From Bradyrhizobium sp. CCGE-LA001 (GTDB taxonomy: Bacteria > Pseudomonadota > Alphaproteobacteria > Rhizobiales > Xanthobacteraceae), in NCBI RefSeq assembly GCF_000296215.2, contig NZ_CP013949.1:558001-622000 (forward strand): a stretch of 64,000 nt of DNA. The letters run 5' to 3'. The notes under the pieces were generated by a model, which was given only the letters and a program-made list of their open reading frames with translations, had not been told where the DNA came from and did no database searches. The translations under genes and the position numbers were made by a program. Below, piece after piece: positions 29,175 through 38,586 of this stretch (its first letter is position 1; every line of letters begins with the position of its first letter).

Positions 29175-29597
29175 CTACGGCTCCCAGCCGCTCGGCGCGA
29201 GCTCGAATTTCGCGAACTCGAAGGCCGGTGCGACGGTGCAGCCGACCAGGGTCCATTCGCCCGTCGTCTCCGCCATCTGCCAGGCATTGGCCGGCACGAT
29301 CGCCTGCGGCCGCTCGCCGCCGACGAGGTCCGTGCCGAGCCGCACCTCGTGCCGGGAGCGACCGTCATGCGCGACGCGCAGCGTCAGCGGGCTGCCGGCG
29401 TAATAATGCCAGGTCTCGACCGCGTCGATGCGATGCCAGTGCGAGCGTTCGCCGCGCACGAGCAGGAAATAGATCGAGGTCGAGCGCGAGCGCCCGTTGG
29501 CATCCGTGGTCTGGTCGCGAAACGTCTCGCGATAGTGCCCGCCTTCGGGATGCGGTCGGAGTTCGAGGCGCGCGATGATCTCGGCTGCGGTCGGCAT
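29175..29597 (-). CDS. Cupin, DUF985 family
   Basis: 140 residues from ATG 29597. It has the family's start LRPHPEGGHYRETFR and a single cupin barrel with SHWHRIDAVETWHYYAG as likely metal-binding or core strand residues. Members are small beta-barrel proteins of uncertain enzymatic role. It lies 22 bp downstream of gloB on the same strand and is probably co-transcribed with it. Confidence 0.85.
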   Translation of the reverse strand: MPTAAEIIARLELRPHPEGGHYRETFRDQTTDANGRSRSTSIYFLLVRGERSHWHRIDAVETWHYYAGSPLTLRVAHDGRSRHEVRLGTDLVGGERPQAIVPANAWQMAETTGEWTLVGCTVAPAFEFAKFELAPSGWEP

Positions 29598-29619
29598 TGA
29601 TCCCGTCAGGACTTGTTCT

Positions 29620-30387
29620 CTAGGATTTATTCTTGCGCTCGCGCAGCTCGCCGAACACCGCGGCGGCATCAGCACCCTTCATGTGCAGCTTGGCCGCAAC
29701 CGCGGGATCGTCGGCCCGGAGAAATACGTTTGCGCGCTTCTCCTCACCGAGCAGCGAGGGAATGGTCGGCTTGTTCTCCGCCCGCAGCTTGGCAACCTCC
29801 GCCGCGCGCGCCTGGAGCGCCGCGTTGTCAGGCTCGATGGTGAGCGCGAACTTGACGTTGGAGGCGGTGTATTCGTGGCCGCAATAGAGCTTGAAGTCGT
29901 CGGGCAGGGCGCGCAGCTTCAATAGCGAATCCCACATCATCGGATAGGTGCCCTCGAACACGCGGCCGCAGCCGATCGAGAACAGCGTGTCGGCGGCGAA
30001 CACCGTCTTCTCATTGTCGAACACGTAGGAGATGTGGTCGAGCGTGTGGCCGGGCGTCTCCACGACGCGCCCGAGCAGGGCACCGATCTTGACCACGTCG
30101 GCATTGGCGACGCGCAGATCGACGTTGGCAATCTCAGTGGTCTTGTCGTGCGGCGCGACGACGCGGCAATTGAATTTCTGCTTGAGTTCGGCGACCCCGC
30201 CGACATGATCGCCATGATGATGGGTGATCAGGATGTCGGTGAGCTGCCAGCCCTCGCGCTCCAGCGCCTTGAGAATCGGGCCAGCCTCCGGCGCGTCGAT
30301 CGACGCCGTCGCCTTGGTTTCCACATCGTGGATCAGATAACCGAAATTGTCGTTTAAACAGGTGAAAGTACGAATTTCGGCGGCCAT
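29620..30387 (-). CDS. gloB: Hydroxyacylglutathione hydrolase (glyoxalase II)
   Basis: 255 residues from ATG 30387. Metallo-beta-lactamase fold with the binuclear metal motif THHHGDHVGG, further ligands in TPGHTLDHISY and DTLFSIGCGR, and the C-terminal glutathione-binding part (CGHEYTASN and beyond). It hydrolyses S-D-lactoylglutathione to lactate and glutathione in methylglyoxal detoxification. It is divergent from a methyltransferase gene, a pairing common in Rhizobiales. Confidence 0.94.
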   Translation of the reverse strand: MAAEIRTFTCLNDNFGYLIHDVETKATASIDAPEAGPILKALEREGWQLTDILITHHHGDHVGGVAELKQKFNCRVVAPHDKTTEIANVDLRVANADVVKIGALLGRVVETPGHTLDHISYVFDNEKTVFAADTLFSIGCGRVFEGTYPMMWDSLLKLRALPDDFKLYCGHEYTASNVKFALTIEPDNAALQARAAEVAKLRAENKPTIPSLLGEEKRANVFLRADDPAVAAKLHMKGADAAAVFGELRERKNKS

Positions 30388-30495
30388 GACATCTCCATCG
30401 CGCTCAGCCCCGCCAGACAAATATGGCGTTAGCGTTGCGCAGGCAATGCAATATTCCGCGCGCGGCGGCGGCCTCGCGCATGTTACATTGCGGTC

Positions 30496-31242
30496 ATGAC
30501 CATCGACGTCGTCGACCTCCGCGAGTTCTATTCCCGCCGCCTCGGGATCGTGGCGCGGCAAATGATCAATCGCGGCATCAGGGAGCGCTGGCCGCGCGCC
30601 GAGGGCCAGCGCGTGCTCGGCATCGGCTATCCCACGCCCTATCTCGGTCTGTTCCGCGAGGACGCCGAGCGCTGCATCGCGTTCATGCCGGCGGCCCAGG
30701 GTGTCCTAAAATGGCCGACGGGGCGGCCGGCGCTGGCCTCGCTGGTCGACGAATTCTCGCTGCCGCTTCCTGACGCCGCGATCGACCGCATCCTCCTGGT
30801 TCACGCGCTGGAGATGTCGGATGATCCGGCCGCACTGCTGCGCGAGGTGTGGCGCGTGCTGTCGCCTTCGGGACGCGTCATCGCCGTGATCCCGAATCGG
30901 CGCGGGGTGTGGACCCGCACCGACAGCACGCCGTTCGGCCATGGCCGGCCCTATTCGCGCTCGCAGATCACCGAGCTCCTGCGCCAGACCTGGTTCACGC
31001 CGACCGCCTGGGGCGAGGCGCTGTTCATGCCGCCTTATGCCGGCGGCTGGGTGCTGAAATCGGCGCAGATGTGGGAGCGCGCGGGTGCAGCGCTGTCGCT
31101 GCCCTTTGCCGGCGTGCACATCGTCGAGGCCACCAAGCAGGTCTATCGCGCGATCCCCGCCAAGCGCGAGCGGGCGCGGCTGATTCCCTCGCTGGCGAAG
31201 CCCGTGCTGGTGCCGTCCTCGACGACGGCGACGCGCAGTTAG
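30496..31242 (+). CDS. SAM-dependent methyltransferase (class I)
   Basis: 248 residues. A methyltransferase type 11-like core is visible in SLPLPDAAIDRILLVHALEMSDDPAALLREVWRVL followed by GRVIAVIPNRRGVW, although the N-terminal SAM motif I (VLGIGYPTPYLGLF) is divergent. No target is indicated. It starts about 108 bp from the divergent gloB. Confidence 0.8.
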   Translation: MTIDVVDLREFYSRRLGIVARQMINRGIRERWPRAEGQRVLGIGYPTPYLGLFREDAERCIAFMPAAQGVLKWPTGRPALASLVDEFSLPLPDAAIDRILLVHALEMSDDPAALLREVWRVLSPSGRVIAVIPNRRGVWTRTDSTPFGHGRPYSRSQITELLRQTWFTPTAWGEALFMPPYAGGWVLKSAQMWERAGAALSLPFAGVHIVEATKQVYRAIPAKRERARLIPSLAKPVLVPSSTTATRS

Positions 31243-31293
31243 CTTCACTTCTCCCCACGGGAGACGTGGGTCTGTGCCCGGCCGACATCGATC

Positions 31294-31329
31294 GTTAAAA
31301 ACAAATCGTCCCGGCGAGGCCGGGACGAT
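31294..31329 (-). terminator. Intrinsic terminator of the DUF4167 gene
   Basis: Read on the minus strand, an 11-bp stem (ATCGTCCCGGC with GCCGGGACGAT, 31305-31329) and a 3-nt loop are followed by TTGTTTTT. It lies 25 bp after the stop of the DUF4167 gene. Confidence 0.85.
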
Positions 31330-31353
31330 GCAGTTCGGAAAATTAGTCGAAGC

Positions 31354-32136
31354 TTACTCGCCGGGAGCCACTTCGTCGCTGGATGCGACGGGGGCGGCCT
31401 CTCGCTCGGGGCGCGGGCCATGCGGCCGGCGACGTCGCCTTGGATAGCGCTCGCCACCACCGCCGCCCTCGAAGCCGCCCTGGCCGCCACTCGCGCCGAC
31501 ATTCACTTGCGGCTGTGCGCCGGTGATGAAGGACGGCAGGCGATCGACGCTGCCGGCATCGGCGATGACGGGCTGCGGCTGGTTCGCAGGTTGCGGCTGC
31601 GGCTGATATTGCGGTTGCGGACGATGGTCGCGTTCGCGGTGTTCGCGCGGCTGCTGCTGCTCGCGTTGATAGGGCTGATTGTCGCGCTGCTGGTGATCAC
31701 GCTGGTGATGCTCGCGCTGGCCGTCCCGGTCGCGCATGAAAGGCTGCTGCTGCGGCTGCGGGACGAAACCCGGCTCCTGGCCGAAGGCCGAGAAATTCTC
31801 GCCGTCGTCCTCGCTGTCCTCGCCGCTGCTGTTGCTGACAGGCTCGTCACCGCGAGGCTGCTGGTTCTGGCGGAACTGCTCCTGGGCGGCCGCGATCAGG
31901 CGGAAATAATGCTCGGCATGCTGGTAGTAGTTCTCGGCCGCAACGGGGTCGCCGGAGGAGCGCGCATCGCGCGCGAGCTGGAGATACTTCTCGGCGATGT
32001 GCGAAGCCGTGCCGCGGATCTTGATGTCGGGTCCGTTGGATTCGTAGACCCGGGTCATCGGGTTCTGGCCGCGCCGGTTGTTGTTGTTATTGTTGTTGCG
32101 GTTGCGCATCCGCTGCTTGTTCTGACCGTTTCTCAT
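31354..32136 (-). CDS. DUF4167 domain-containing protein
   Basis: 260 residues. After an Asn/Arg-rich start (MRNRNNNNNNNRRGQ) comes the conserved DUF4167 core (about 27-95: TRVYESNGPDIKIRGTASHI, EKYLQLARDA, AENYYQHAEHYFRL). The rest is low-complexity Gln/Pro/Arg-rich and Gly-rich (HQRDHQQRDNQPYQREQQQ) with a basic tail. The function is unknown, but the basic low-complexity composition suggests RNA or nucleic-acid contact (inference). The gene follows prmC in many Rhizobiales, as here. It has its own intrinsic terminator. Confidence 0.88.
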   Translation of the reverse strand: MRNGQNKQRMRNRNNNNNNNRRGQNPMTRVYESNGPDIKIRGTASHIAEKYLQLARDARSSGDPVAAENYYQHAEHYFRLIAAAQEQFRQNQQPRGDEPVSNSSGEDSEDDGENFSAFGQEPGFVPQPQQQPFMRDRDGQREHHQRDHQQRDNQPYQREQQQPREHRERDHRPQPQYQPQPQPANQPQPVIADAGSVDRLPSFITGAQPQVNVGASGGQGGFEGGGGGERYPRRRRRPHGPRPEREAAPVASSDEVAPGE

Positions 32137-32598
32137 GTCCTGCCTTTAATTCCAGCCCTAAAGGTTGCACGCATTACTGATTGCTAGGAGTGACCTGGTG
32201 ACAGCGGTTCACAGCTCTCGCGCGCACCGCGCGCAAAAGCGGCCTGAACCCTGCCGATGTTTGTCGACCGTCGCGTTCAACAAAGACGCGTTCCCCACCC
32301 GCCAGCATTCATTGCCAGCGAACCCATTCATATCGCCTGCCGAAACAAGCCCAGCTTTCTTGCGTAAGTCTTCAAGCGCAATATCTGGCTTTCGTTCACG
32401 TTGCGGTCGGAGAGCAGCGCAGCTCCACTGGCCATCGCGCTCAACAGGACCTGCGGCTTGGAACCTATAATCAGTAAAGCTCTCGCCCGAGAGCCCGGCT
32501 TTCACCCGTAGGTCTACGGGGCCGGCACCGATGTGTTGACCGGAACGTAGTCGTTCCCACGGGATATTCCAAGAGCTTTTTGCAAGCCAATCCGGCTT
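32137..32598. other. 462-bp gap of unusual composition between prmC and DUF4167
   Basis: The stretch is visibly less GC-rich than its surroundings. On the minus strand it contains hairpins CCGTAG-N2-CTACGG (near 32515) and GCTCTC-N4-GAGAGC (near 32485), and a 98-codon open frame at 32209-32505 starting with GTG. The frame's translation (KAGLSGESFTDYRFQAAG...) has plausible amino-acid composition but no known motif and no good ribosome-binding site. It may be a small gene, a decayed gene, or the long leader or RNA upstream of DUF4167. No call is possible by eye. Confidence 0.35.
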
Positions 32599-33486
32599 TT
32601 ATGGGGGCATTTTTCGGGCTGATACGGCTCGCGGAATGCCCGCCAGGTCGGCCTTGGGTGGCCTGTCCACCGATAACGCGGCACCCACCATCAAGGTTTC
32701 AATATTTCGCGCCTGGCCCTGTCCGGCCTCGACGATCAGCGCACCGCCAGCGGCGAGGCGCTCGCTCGCCTGCGGGATCAGGACCCGATAGGCGTCGTAT
32801 CCGTCATTGCCGCCGTCCAGCGCCAGATGTGGATCGTGCTCGCGTACCTCGACGCTGAGTTTCGGGATTTCGGCCGAGGGAATATAGGGCGGGTTCGACA
32901 CGATAAGATCGAACGGGCCGGAGAGCGCCGCCGCATAGGAGCAGGCGACGAAGGCGGCGCGGCCGGCGAGGCCGAGAGACGTGGCATTGTCCCTGGCGGT
33001 AACGAGCGCGGTCAGGCTGAGGTCGGTACCGACGCCGGAGGCATCAGGGAGGTCGTGCAGCAGCGCGAGCAGGATCGCGCCGGATCCGGTGCCGATGTCG
33101 GCGATCCGCGGCGGATGGGATGTTGGCCGTTCGCGAAGGATTTCGAGCGCAAGCTCGACCACCGTCTCGGTGTCGGGACGCGGCACCAGCGTCGCCTCGG
33201 ACAGTCGGAACGGCAGGCCCCAGAATTCGCGCGTCCCGAGAATGCGTGCAACCGGCTCGCCGGCGATGCGGCGTTCTGCGTGCTCCACCAATCGTGATGC
33301 TTCGGCCGCGGTGAGGGGGCGGGCTGCCTGCGCGATCAGGCCGGTGAGGTCGAGGCCGAGCACAGCGCCGAGCAGGATGCGCGCGTCGAGCTCCGCCTCG
33401 TCCAGCCGCGCCGCTTTCAACTTCGCAGCCAGCGCGCGCCGCGCGCTCTCGATGGGCTGTGCGGTGAAGGGATTGTTCTGGGTCAC
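32599..33486 (-). CDS. prmC: Peptide chain release factor N5-glutamine methyltransferase
   Basis: 295 residues. SAM-binding motif DIGTGSGAILLALL and the signature NPPYIP of glutamine/adenine N-methyltransferases are present, with the PrmC N-terminal helical domain before them. It methylates the GGQ glutamine of release factors. Its ATG overlaps the prfA stop by 4 nt (ATGA), and its substrate RF1 is the upstream gene, so coupling makes functional sense. Confidence 0.94.
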   Translation of the reverse strand: MTQNNPFTAQPIESARRALAAKLKAARLDEAELDARILLGAVLGLDLTGLIAQAARPLTAAEASRLVEHAERRIAGEPVARILGTREFWGLPFRLSEATLVPRPDTETVVELALEILRERPTSHPPRIADIGTGSGAILLALLHDLPDASGVGTDLSLTALVTARDNATSLGLAGRAAFVACSYAAALSGPFDLIVSNPPYIPSAEIPKLSVEVREHDPHLALDGGNDGYDAYRVLIPQASERLAAGGALIVEAGQGQARNIETLMVGAALSVDRPPKADLAGIPRAVSARKMPP

Positions 33487-34568
33487 GCCGCCGCGCCCTG
33501 CGCGGCGAGCTGCGCGGCCTGGTGCTCGGTGGTCAGTGCATCGATCAATTCGCCGAGCGCTTCGCCCGCGATCACCTGCGGCAGCTTGTAGAGCGTCAAA
33601 TTGATGCGATGGTCGGTGACGCGCCCTTGCGGAAAATTGTAGGTGCGGATGCGCTCGGAGCGGTCTCCGGAGCCGACCTTCTCCTTGCGCTCGGCCGAGC
33701 GGGCGGCGTCGACGCGCTGGCGCTCGGCGTCGTAGATGCGCGAGCGCAGGATGTTCATGGCGGAGGCGCGGTTCTTGTGCTGCGAGCGGCTGTCCTGCAT
33801 CATCACCACGATGCCGGTCGGCATGTGCGTGATGCGGATCGCCGATTCGGTCTTGTTGACGTGCTGCCCGCCCGCACCTTGCGCGCGCATGGTCTCGATG
33901 CGCAAATCCTCGGTCTTGATGTCGACCTCGACATCCTCGACCTCCGGCAGCACCGCGACCGTCGCCGCGGAGGTATGGATGCGTCCCTGCGTCTCGGTGT
34001 CGGGCACACGCTGCACGCGGTGTACGCCGGATTCGAATTTGAGCTTGGAGAACGCGCCGCGGCCCTGCACCTCCGCGATGATTTCCTTGTAGCCGCCGAC
34101 GGTGCCTTCGCTGGCCGAGATCACCTCGACCTTCCAGCCCTGAAGGCTGGCGAAGCGCTCGTACATCCGGAACAGATCGCCGGCGAACAGCGAGGCCTCG
34201 TCACCGCCGGTGCCGGCGCGGATCTCCAGCATCACGTTACGGTCGTCCATGGCGTCCTTGGGCAGCAGCGCGACGCGGATCTGCTGGACCAGCTCCTCGA
34301 TCTTTGGCGCGAGCTCGTCGCGCTCGGCTTCCGCCATGCTGCGCATCTCGGGATCGGTTGCGGGATCGGCGATCAGTGCCTCGGTGTCGGCAAGTTCTTT
34401 CACGGCGGAGCGATAGGCCTTCACCAGCTCGATCAGTGGCGTGATCTCGGCGAGCTCGCGCGTGATCTGCACGTAGCGCTCGGAGGCGAGCTGTCCCAGC
34501 GATTCGGCCTCGAGCGAGGCGTGGTGGGCGAGCAGGACGTCCAGTTTGGCTTCGGGGAGTGACGACAT
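33483..34568 (-). CDS. prfA: Peptide chain release factor 1
   Basis: 361 residues from ATG 34568. The catalytic GGQ is in MRAQGAGGQHVNKTES, and the RF1 recognition loop region follows RVPDTETQGRIHTSAATVAVLPE. It releases peptides at UAA and UAG. It lies between ptsP (56 bp upstream) and prmC (4-nt overlap), the usual rhizobial order. Confidence 0.95.
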   Translation of the reverse strand: MSSLPEAKLDVLLAHHASLEAESLGQLASERYVQITRELAEITPLIELVKAYRSAVKELADTEALIADPATDPEMRSMAEAERDELAPKIEELVQQIRVALLPKDAMDDRNVMLEIRAGTGGDEASLFAGDLFRMYERFASLQGWKVEVISASEGTVGGYKEIIAEVQGRGAFSKLKFESGVHRVQRVPDTETQGRIHTSAATVAVLPEVEDVEVDIKTEDLRIETMRAQGAGGQHVNKTESAIRITHMPTGIVVMMQDSRSQHKNRASAMNILRSRIYDAERQRVDAARSAERKEKVGSGDRSERIRTYNFPQGRVTDHRINLTLYKLPQVIAGEALGELIDALTTEHQAAQLAAQGAAA

Positions 34569-34624
34569 CGGTTCAGTCTCGAATGCGGGAGGAGGCGAGG
34601 CGGCAGGGCGCGGAGACAGGCCCG

Positions 34625-36892
34625 CTACAACGCCAAGCCTTCGGCCTCGGCAAATTCCGTCAGCTTCTGCCGGATCGAGACGCTGCCGGCGGGCGCGTCC
34701 AGCAGCGGCGCGAGCATCGCCTCGGCTTTCTTGGCATCGAGGTCGAGCACCATGGCCTTGACCGGGCCGAGGGCTGTCGCCGAGAGCGACAGCGAGCGAT
34801 AGCCGAGGGCAATCAGCGCCAGCGCGCCGAGCGGCTTGGAGGCCATCTCGCCGCAAAGCGAGAGCGACTTCTTCGCCGCATCGGATTTGCGCGCGATGTC
34901 GCGCAGCGCGCGCAGGATCGGCGCCGACATGGTGTCGAAGCGCTCGGAGACCTTGGCGTTGCCGCGGTCGACCGCGAACAGGAACTGGAACAGATCGTTG
35001 GATCCGACCGAGATGAAGTCCACTTTCCTCAAGAGCTCGTCGAGCTGATAGAGCAGCGCCGGCACCTCGACCATGGTGCCGATGTCGATTCTTTCGGGCA
35101 GCGTGTGACCATGCTGGCGCAGATAAGTCAGCTCGCGTTCGACCAGCGCCTTCGCCGAATCGAACTCGGCGACTTCCGAGATCATCGGGAACATGATCTT
35201 CAGCGAACGGCCGCCCCCGGCGCGCAAGAGCGCGCGGATCTGGCCGCGCAGCAGGCCGGGACGATCGAGCCCGAGCCGGATCGCACGCCAGCCGAGCGCG
35301 GGATTTTCCTCGATCACGGCTTCCATATAGGGCAGCGCCTTGTCGCCGCCGATATCGAGCGTGCGGAAGGTGACGGGTTTGGTACCGGCGGCATCGAGCA
35401 CGGTGCGATAGAGCGCGAGCTGGTCGCTGGTGCGCGGCAGGCTCTGGCCGACCATGAATTGCAGCTCGGTGCGAAACAGGCCGATGCCGGCGCTGCCGGT
35501 GTCCTCGATATGCGGCAGGTCGATGGCAAGACCTGCGTTGATCATCAGCTCGACCTTCTGGCCGTCTTTGGTGACGCAGGGCCGGTCGCGCAGCGCCAGG
35601 TACTGTGCCTGACGGCGGGCGCGGAAGCGCACGCGCTCGGCGAAGGCGGCCTCGATTTCCTGCGAGGGCCGCACGTAGATCGAGCCGGAGGTGCCGTCGA
35701 CGATGATGGCGTCGCCGGGATCGGCGATGCCGGGCGCGTTCGGCACTTCGCCGACCGCAGGGATGCCCAGCGCGCGCGCCACGATCGAGACGTGGGAGTT
35801 GGCAGTGCCTTCCTCCAGCACGATGCCCCGCAGGCGCTTGCGGTCGTAGTCGAGCAGCGCCGCCGGGCCCATGGCGCGGGCGATGACGATGGCGTTGTCT
35901 GGCAGCTGCTCGCGCGACGGCGCGTGGTCCTGACCGACCAGCTGCCGCATCAGGCGGTAGCCGAGATCTTCGAGGTCGTGCAGGCGGTCGCGCAGATACG
36001 GATCGGTCGAGCGCAGCATGCGCGCGCGGGTGTCGGACTGCACGCGCTCCACCGCGGCCTCCGCGGTGAGGCCGGTGGCGACGGCCTCGTGCAGCTTGTG
36101 CGACCAGCCCTGGTCGTTGGCGAACATGCGGTAGGCTTCCAGCACCTCGCGGTGCTCGCCGCCTTCGGCGACGTCGCCGCGCTCCAGCATGCGGTCGAGA
36201 TCGGCGCGCAGCTTGGCGAGCGCGGTGTCGAGCCGCTTGATCTCCTTCGGCAGGTCCTCGGCGATGTAGTCCTTGATGACGACGCGCGGCTCGTGCAGCA
36301 CGACATGGCCGAGCGCGATGCCTTCCGACAGGATGGCGCCGACCTTCTGCGCGGAATGGCGCGCCGCAGGCTCCTGGCCGGGCTGCGCCAGCGCGGAGAG
36401 CTCGCCCGAGGCGATCAGCTCCGCCAGCACCATGGCGGTGGTCTGGAGCGCCTCGAGCTCCTCCTCGACATAGTTACGCTTAGCGCGGTTCTGCACCACC
36501 AGCACGCCGAGCGTGTTGCCGGCCCGCAGGATCGGCACGCCGAGGAAGGAGTGGTAGATCTCTTCACCGGTCTCGGGGCGGAACGAGAAGGCGGGATGGC
36601 TCTGCGCGTCGCTCAAATTGAGCGGCGTCGCCTCGCTGGCAACGAGGCCGACCAGGCCCTCATGGGCGCTGAGCACGGTGTGGTGCACCGCCTCGCGATT
36701 GAGACCCTCGGTGGCGTAGAGCTCCAGCGTGTTGTCGATGCGCAGCACGTAGACCGAGCACACCTCGGCCACCATGTTGGCGGCGATCAGCACCACGATC
36801 TTGTCCAGCCGCTCCTGGGCCGAGACCTGCTCCGCCATGGTTTCGCGGAGCCGTCTCAACAAGACGCGGGGACCTCCCGACGCGCTCCGCAT
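34625..36892 (-). CDS. ptsP: Phosphoenolpyruvate-protein phosphotransferase of the nitrogen PTS (EI-Ntr)
   Basis: 755 residues. N-terminal GAF domain (about 25-160, VYVLRIDNTLELYATEGLN), then the EI N-domain with phospho-accepting His367 (EGTANSHVSIVARALGIP), and the C-terminal PEP-binding TIM barrel (LFRTELQFM, DIGGDKALPY, FISVGSNDLFQFLFAVDR, SLCGEMASKPLG). It starts the PEP-EI-NPr-EIIA phosphorelay that links nitrogen and carbon status; in rhizobia it affects PHB and potassium uptake. ATG 36892 has GGAGG upstream. It lies downstream of lysC. Confidence 0.95.
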   Translation of the reverse strand: MRSASGGPRVLLRRLRETMAEQVSAQERLDKIVVLIAANMVAEVCSVYVLRIDNTLELYATEGLNREAVHHTVLSAHEGLVGLVASEATPLNLSDAQSHPAFSFRPETGEEIYHSFLGVPILRAGNTLGVLVVQNRAKRNYVEEELEALQTTAMVLAELIASGELSALAQPGQEPAARHSAQKVGAILSEGIALGHVVLHEPRVVIKDYIAEDLPKEIKRLDTALAKLRADLDRMLERGDVAEGGEHREVLEAYRMFANDQGWSHKLHEAVATGLTAEAAVERVQSDTRARMLRSTDPYLRDRLHDLEDLGYRLMRQLVGQDHAPSREQLPDNAIVIARAMGPAALLDYDRKRLRGIVLEEGTANSHVSIVARALGIPAVGEVPNAPGIADPGDAIIVDGTSGSIYVRPSQEIEAAFAERVRFRARRQAQYLALRDRPCVTKDGQKVELMINAGLAIDLPHIEDTGSAGIGLFRTELQFMVGQSLPRTSDQLALYRTVLDAAGTKPVTFRTLDIGGDKALPYMEAVIEENPALGWRAIRLGLDRPGLLRGQIRALLRAGGGRSLKIMFPMISEVAEFDSAKALVERELTYLRQHGHTLPERIDIGTMVEVPALLYQLDELLRKVDFISVGSNDLFQFLFAVDRGNAKVSERFDTMSAPILRALRDIARKSDAAKKSLSLCGEMASKPLGALALIALGYRSLSLSATALGPVKAMVLDLDAKKAEAMLAPLLDAPAGSVSIRQKLTEFAEAEGLAL

Positions 36893-37179
36893 GAACCGTC
36901 AACCTCCTCCGTCTGCCGGGCCCGAAAGGACCGCCGGCGGCTCGCCCAGAACTCCAGAAAAACAATAAGCTTGCTCGTCCGGCACCGGCCAGGCCCCAAA
37001 TCTTCCTCAGATTTGGCGCTTGTGCCGAATCGGCACCACCTCAACTGGGGCACAGTTTATGGCAGCCCACCCTGTCCGCCCTATAGCGAATTGGGGCTTG
37101 TTTTGCCAAGCAAAACGCCTGCCAAACGCGAATGTGTGGGGACTTCAGCGTTTGCTGCGACCGCTAAGAGAAAATTAGC
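36893..37179. other. 287-bp gap between lysC and ptsP with palindrome GTTTTGC-CAA-GCAAAAC
   Basis: The palindrome at 37100-37116 has perfect 7-bp arms. It is not followed by a T run on either strand, so it is not a typical terminator. The 14-nt core TTTTGCCAAGCAAA recurs at 40237-40250. The rest of the gap should hold the ptsP promoter; nothing further is recognised. Confidence 0.4.
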
Positions 37180-38436
37180 CTAAGTGTGATCGAGGCCGTA
37201 GAGCGTGTGCAGGGTGCGTACCGCAAGCTCGGTATAGGCGGTGTCGATCAACACCGAGAATTTGATCTCGGAGGTTGTAATGGCCCGGATGTTGATATTC
37301 CGCCCCGCGAGGGCCGAGAACGCCTGGGCGGCGACCCCGGCATGGCTGCGCATGCCGCTGCCGATCACCGAGATCTTGGCGACGTCGGTGGCGGTGTCGA
37401 GCCTGCTATAGCCGATCTTGGACTTGGCGGCGGTAATCGTGTCCTTGGCGCGGGTGTAGTCGGCGGCCGGCACCGTGAAGGTGAGGTCGGTGGTCTTGCC
37501 GTCCTCGGACACGTTCTGAACGATCATGTCGACATTGATGTTGGCATCCGCCAGCGGGCCGAAGATCGAGGCCGCCACGCCCGGCTTGTCCTCGATCTGG
37601 CGTACCGAGATCTGGGCCTCGTCCTTGGAGAAGGCGATACCGGTGACGACGTGGCTTTCCATGATCTCCTCCTCGCTGCAGATCAGCGTGCCGGGCGGCT
37701 GGTTGGCATGCGGGTCGATATCCTCGGGCTTGTCGAAGCTCGAGCGGACGAAGATCGGCATGTTGTGGACCATGCCGAGTTCCACCGAGCGGACCTGGAG
37801 CACCTTGGCGCCCTGCGACGCCAGTTCCAGCATGTCCTCGAATGCGATCTTGTCGAGCCGCTTGGCCTTCGGCACGATTCGCGGGTCGGTGGTGTAGACA
37901 CCGTCGACGTCGGTATAGATGTCGCAGCGGTCTGCCTTGACGGCGGCGGCGACGGCCACAGCCGAGGTGTCGGAGCCGCCACGGCCCAGTGTGGTGATGC
38001 GATTGGTCTCGGGGTTGATGCCCTGGAAGCCGGCGATGACCGCGACCTCCTTGCGCTCCCTAAAGCGCTTGATGATCTCGCTGCCGTCGATGTCCTCGAT
38101 CCGGGCCGAGGCATGGGCGTCGCTGGTCTTGATCGGAATCTGCCAGCCCTGCCAGGAGCGGGCCTGGATGCCCATGCCCTGGAGCACGATGGCCAGCAGG
38201 CCCGACGTCACCTGCTCGCCGGAGGCGACGACGGCGTCGTATTCGCGCGCGTCGTGCATGGGCGAGGCCTCGGTGCACCAGGCCACCAGCTCGTTGGTCT
38301 TGCCGGACATCGCCGAGACGACCACGGCCACTTCATGGCCGGCGTCGACCTCGCGCTTCACATGGCGCGCGACGTTGCGGATACGTTCGATGTTGGCGAC
38401 GGACGTGCCGCCGAATTTCATCACGAGGCGGCTCAT
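37180..38436 (-). CDS. lysC: Aspartate kinase
   Basis: 418 residues, typical of the class with a catalytic domain plus two ACT domains. KFGGTSVANIERIRNVA is the amino-acid-kinase start, GRGGSDTSAVAVAAAV the aspartate/ATP region, and the ACT domains lie at about 265-410 (NINVDMIVQNVSEDG; GRNINIRAITTSEIK). It phosphorylates aspartate for Lys, Met, Thr and diaminopimelate synthesis and is normally feedback-inhibited by Lys/Thr. It is the first of the lysC-ptsP-prfA-prmC string on the minus strand and divergent from the PH-domain gene. Confidence 0.95.
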   Translation of the reverse strand: MSRLVMKFGGTSVANIERIRNVARHVKREVDAGHEVAVVVSAMSGKTNELVAWCTEASPMHDAREYDAVVASGEQVTSGLLAIVLQGMGIQARSWQGWQIPIKTSDAHASARIEDIDGSEIIKRFRERKEVAVIAGFQGINPETNRITTLGRGGSDTSAVAVAAAVKADRCDIYTDVDGVYTTDPRIVPKAKRLDKIAFEDMLELASQGAKVLQVRSVELGMVHNMPIFVRSSFDKPEDIDPHANQPPGTLICSEEEIMESHVVTGIAFSKDEAQISVRQIEDKPGVAASIFGPLADANINVDMIVQNVSEDGKTTDLTFTVPAADYTRAKDTITAAKSKIGYSRLDTATDVAKISVIGSGMRSHAGVAAQAFSALAGRNINIRAITTSEIKFSVLIDTAYTELAVRTLHTLYGLDHT

Positions 38437-38586
38437 GACGACGCGTGCATTCCCTCATAAGGATCAGTATGGTGACCGCACTGGACGAATGCCTTGCGGA
38501 TACCGACCGCGCGTATACAGAGCGGCGGGGCTGGGGGCAAGCGGGTTCCTGCGGGGGCAGGTGCGGGGAGTGGGTTAACCGAGATC

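Noticed and set aside
34559..37183. Long plus-strand frame opposite ptsP
   Set aside because: ptsP on the minus strand has all EI-Ntr motifs including His367; the plus-strand frame is a compositional shadow.
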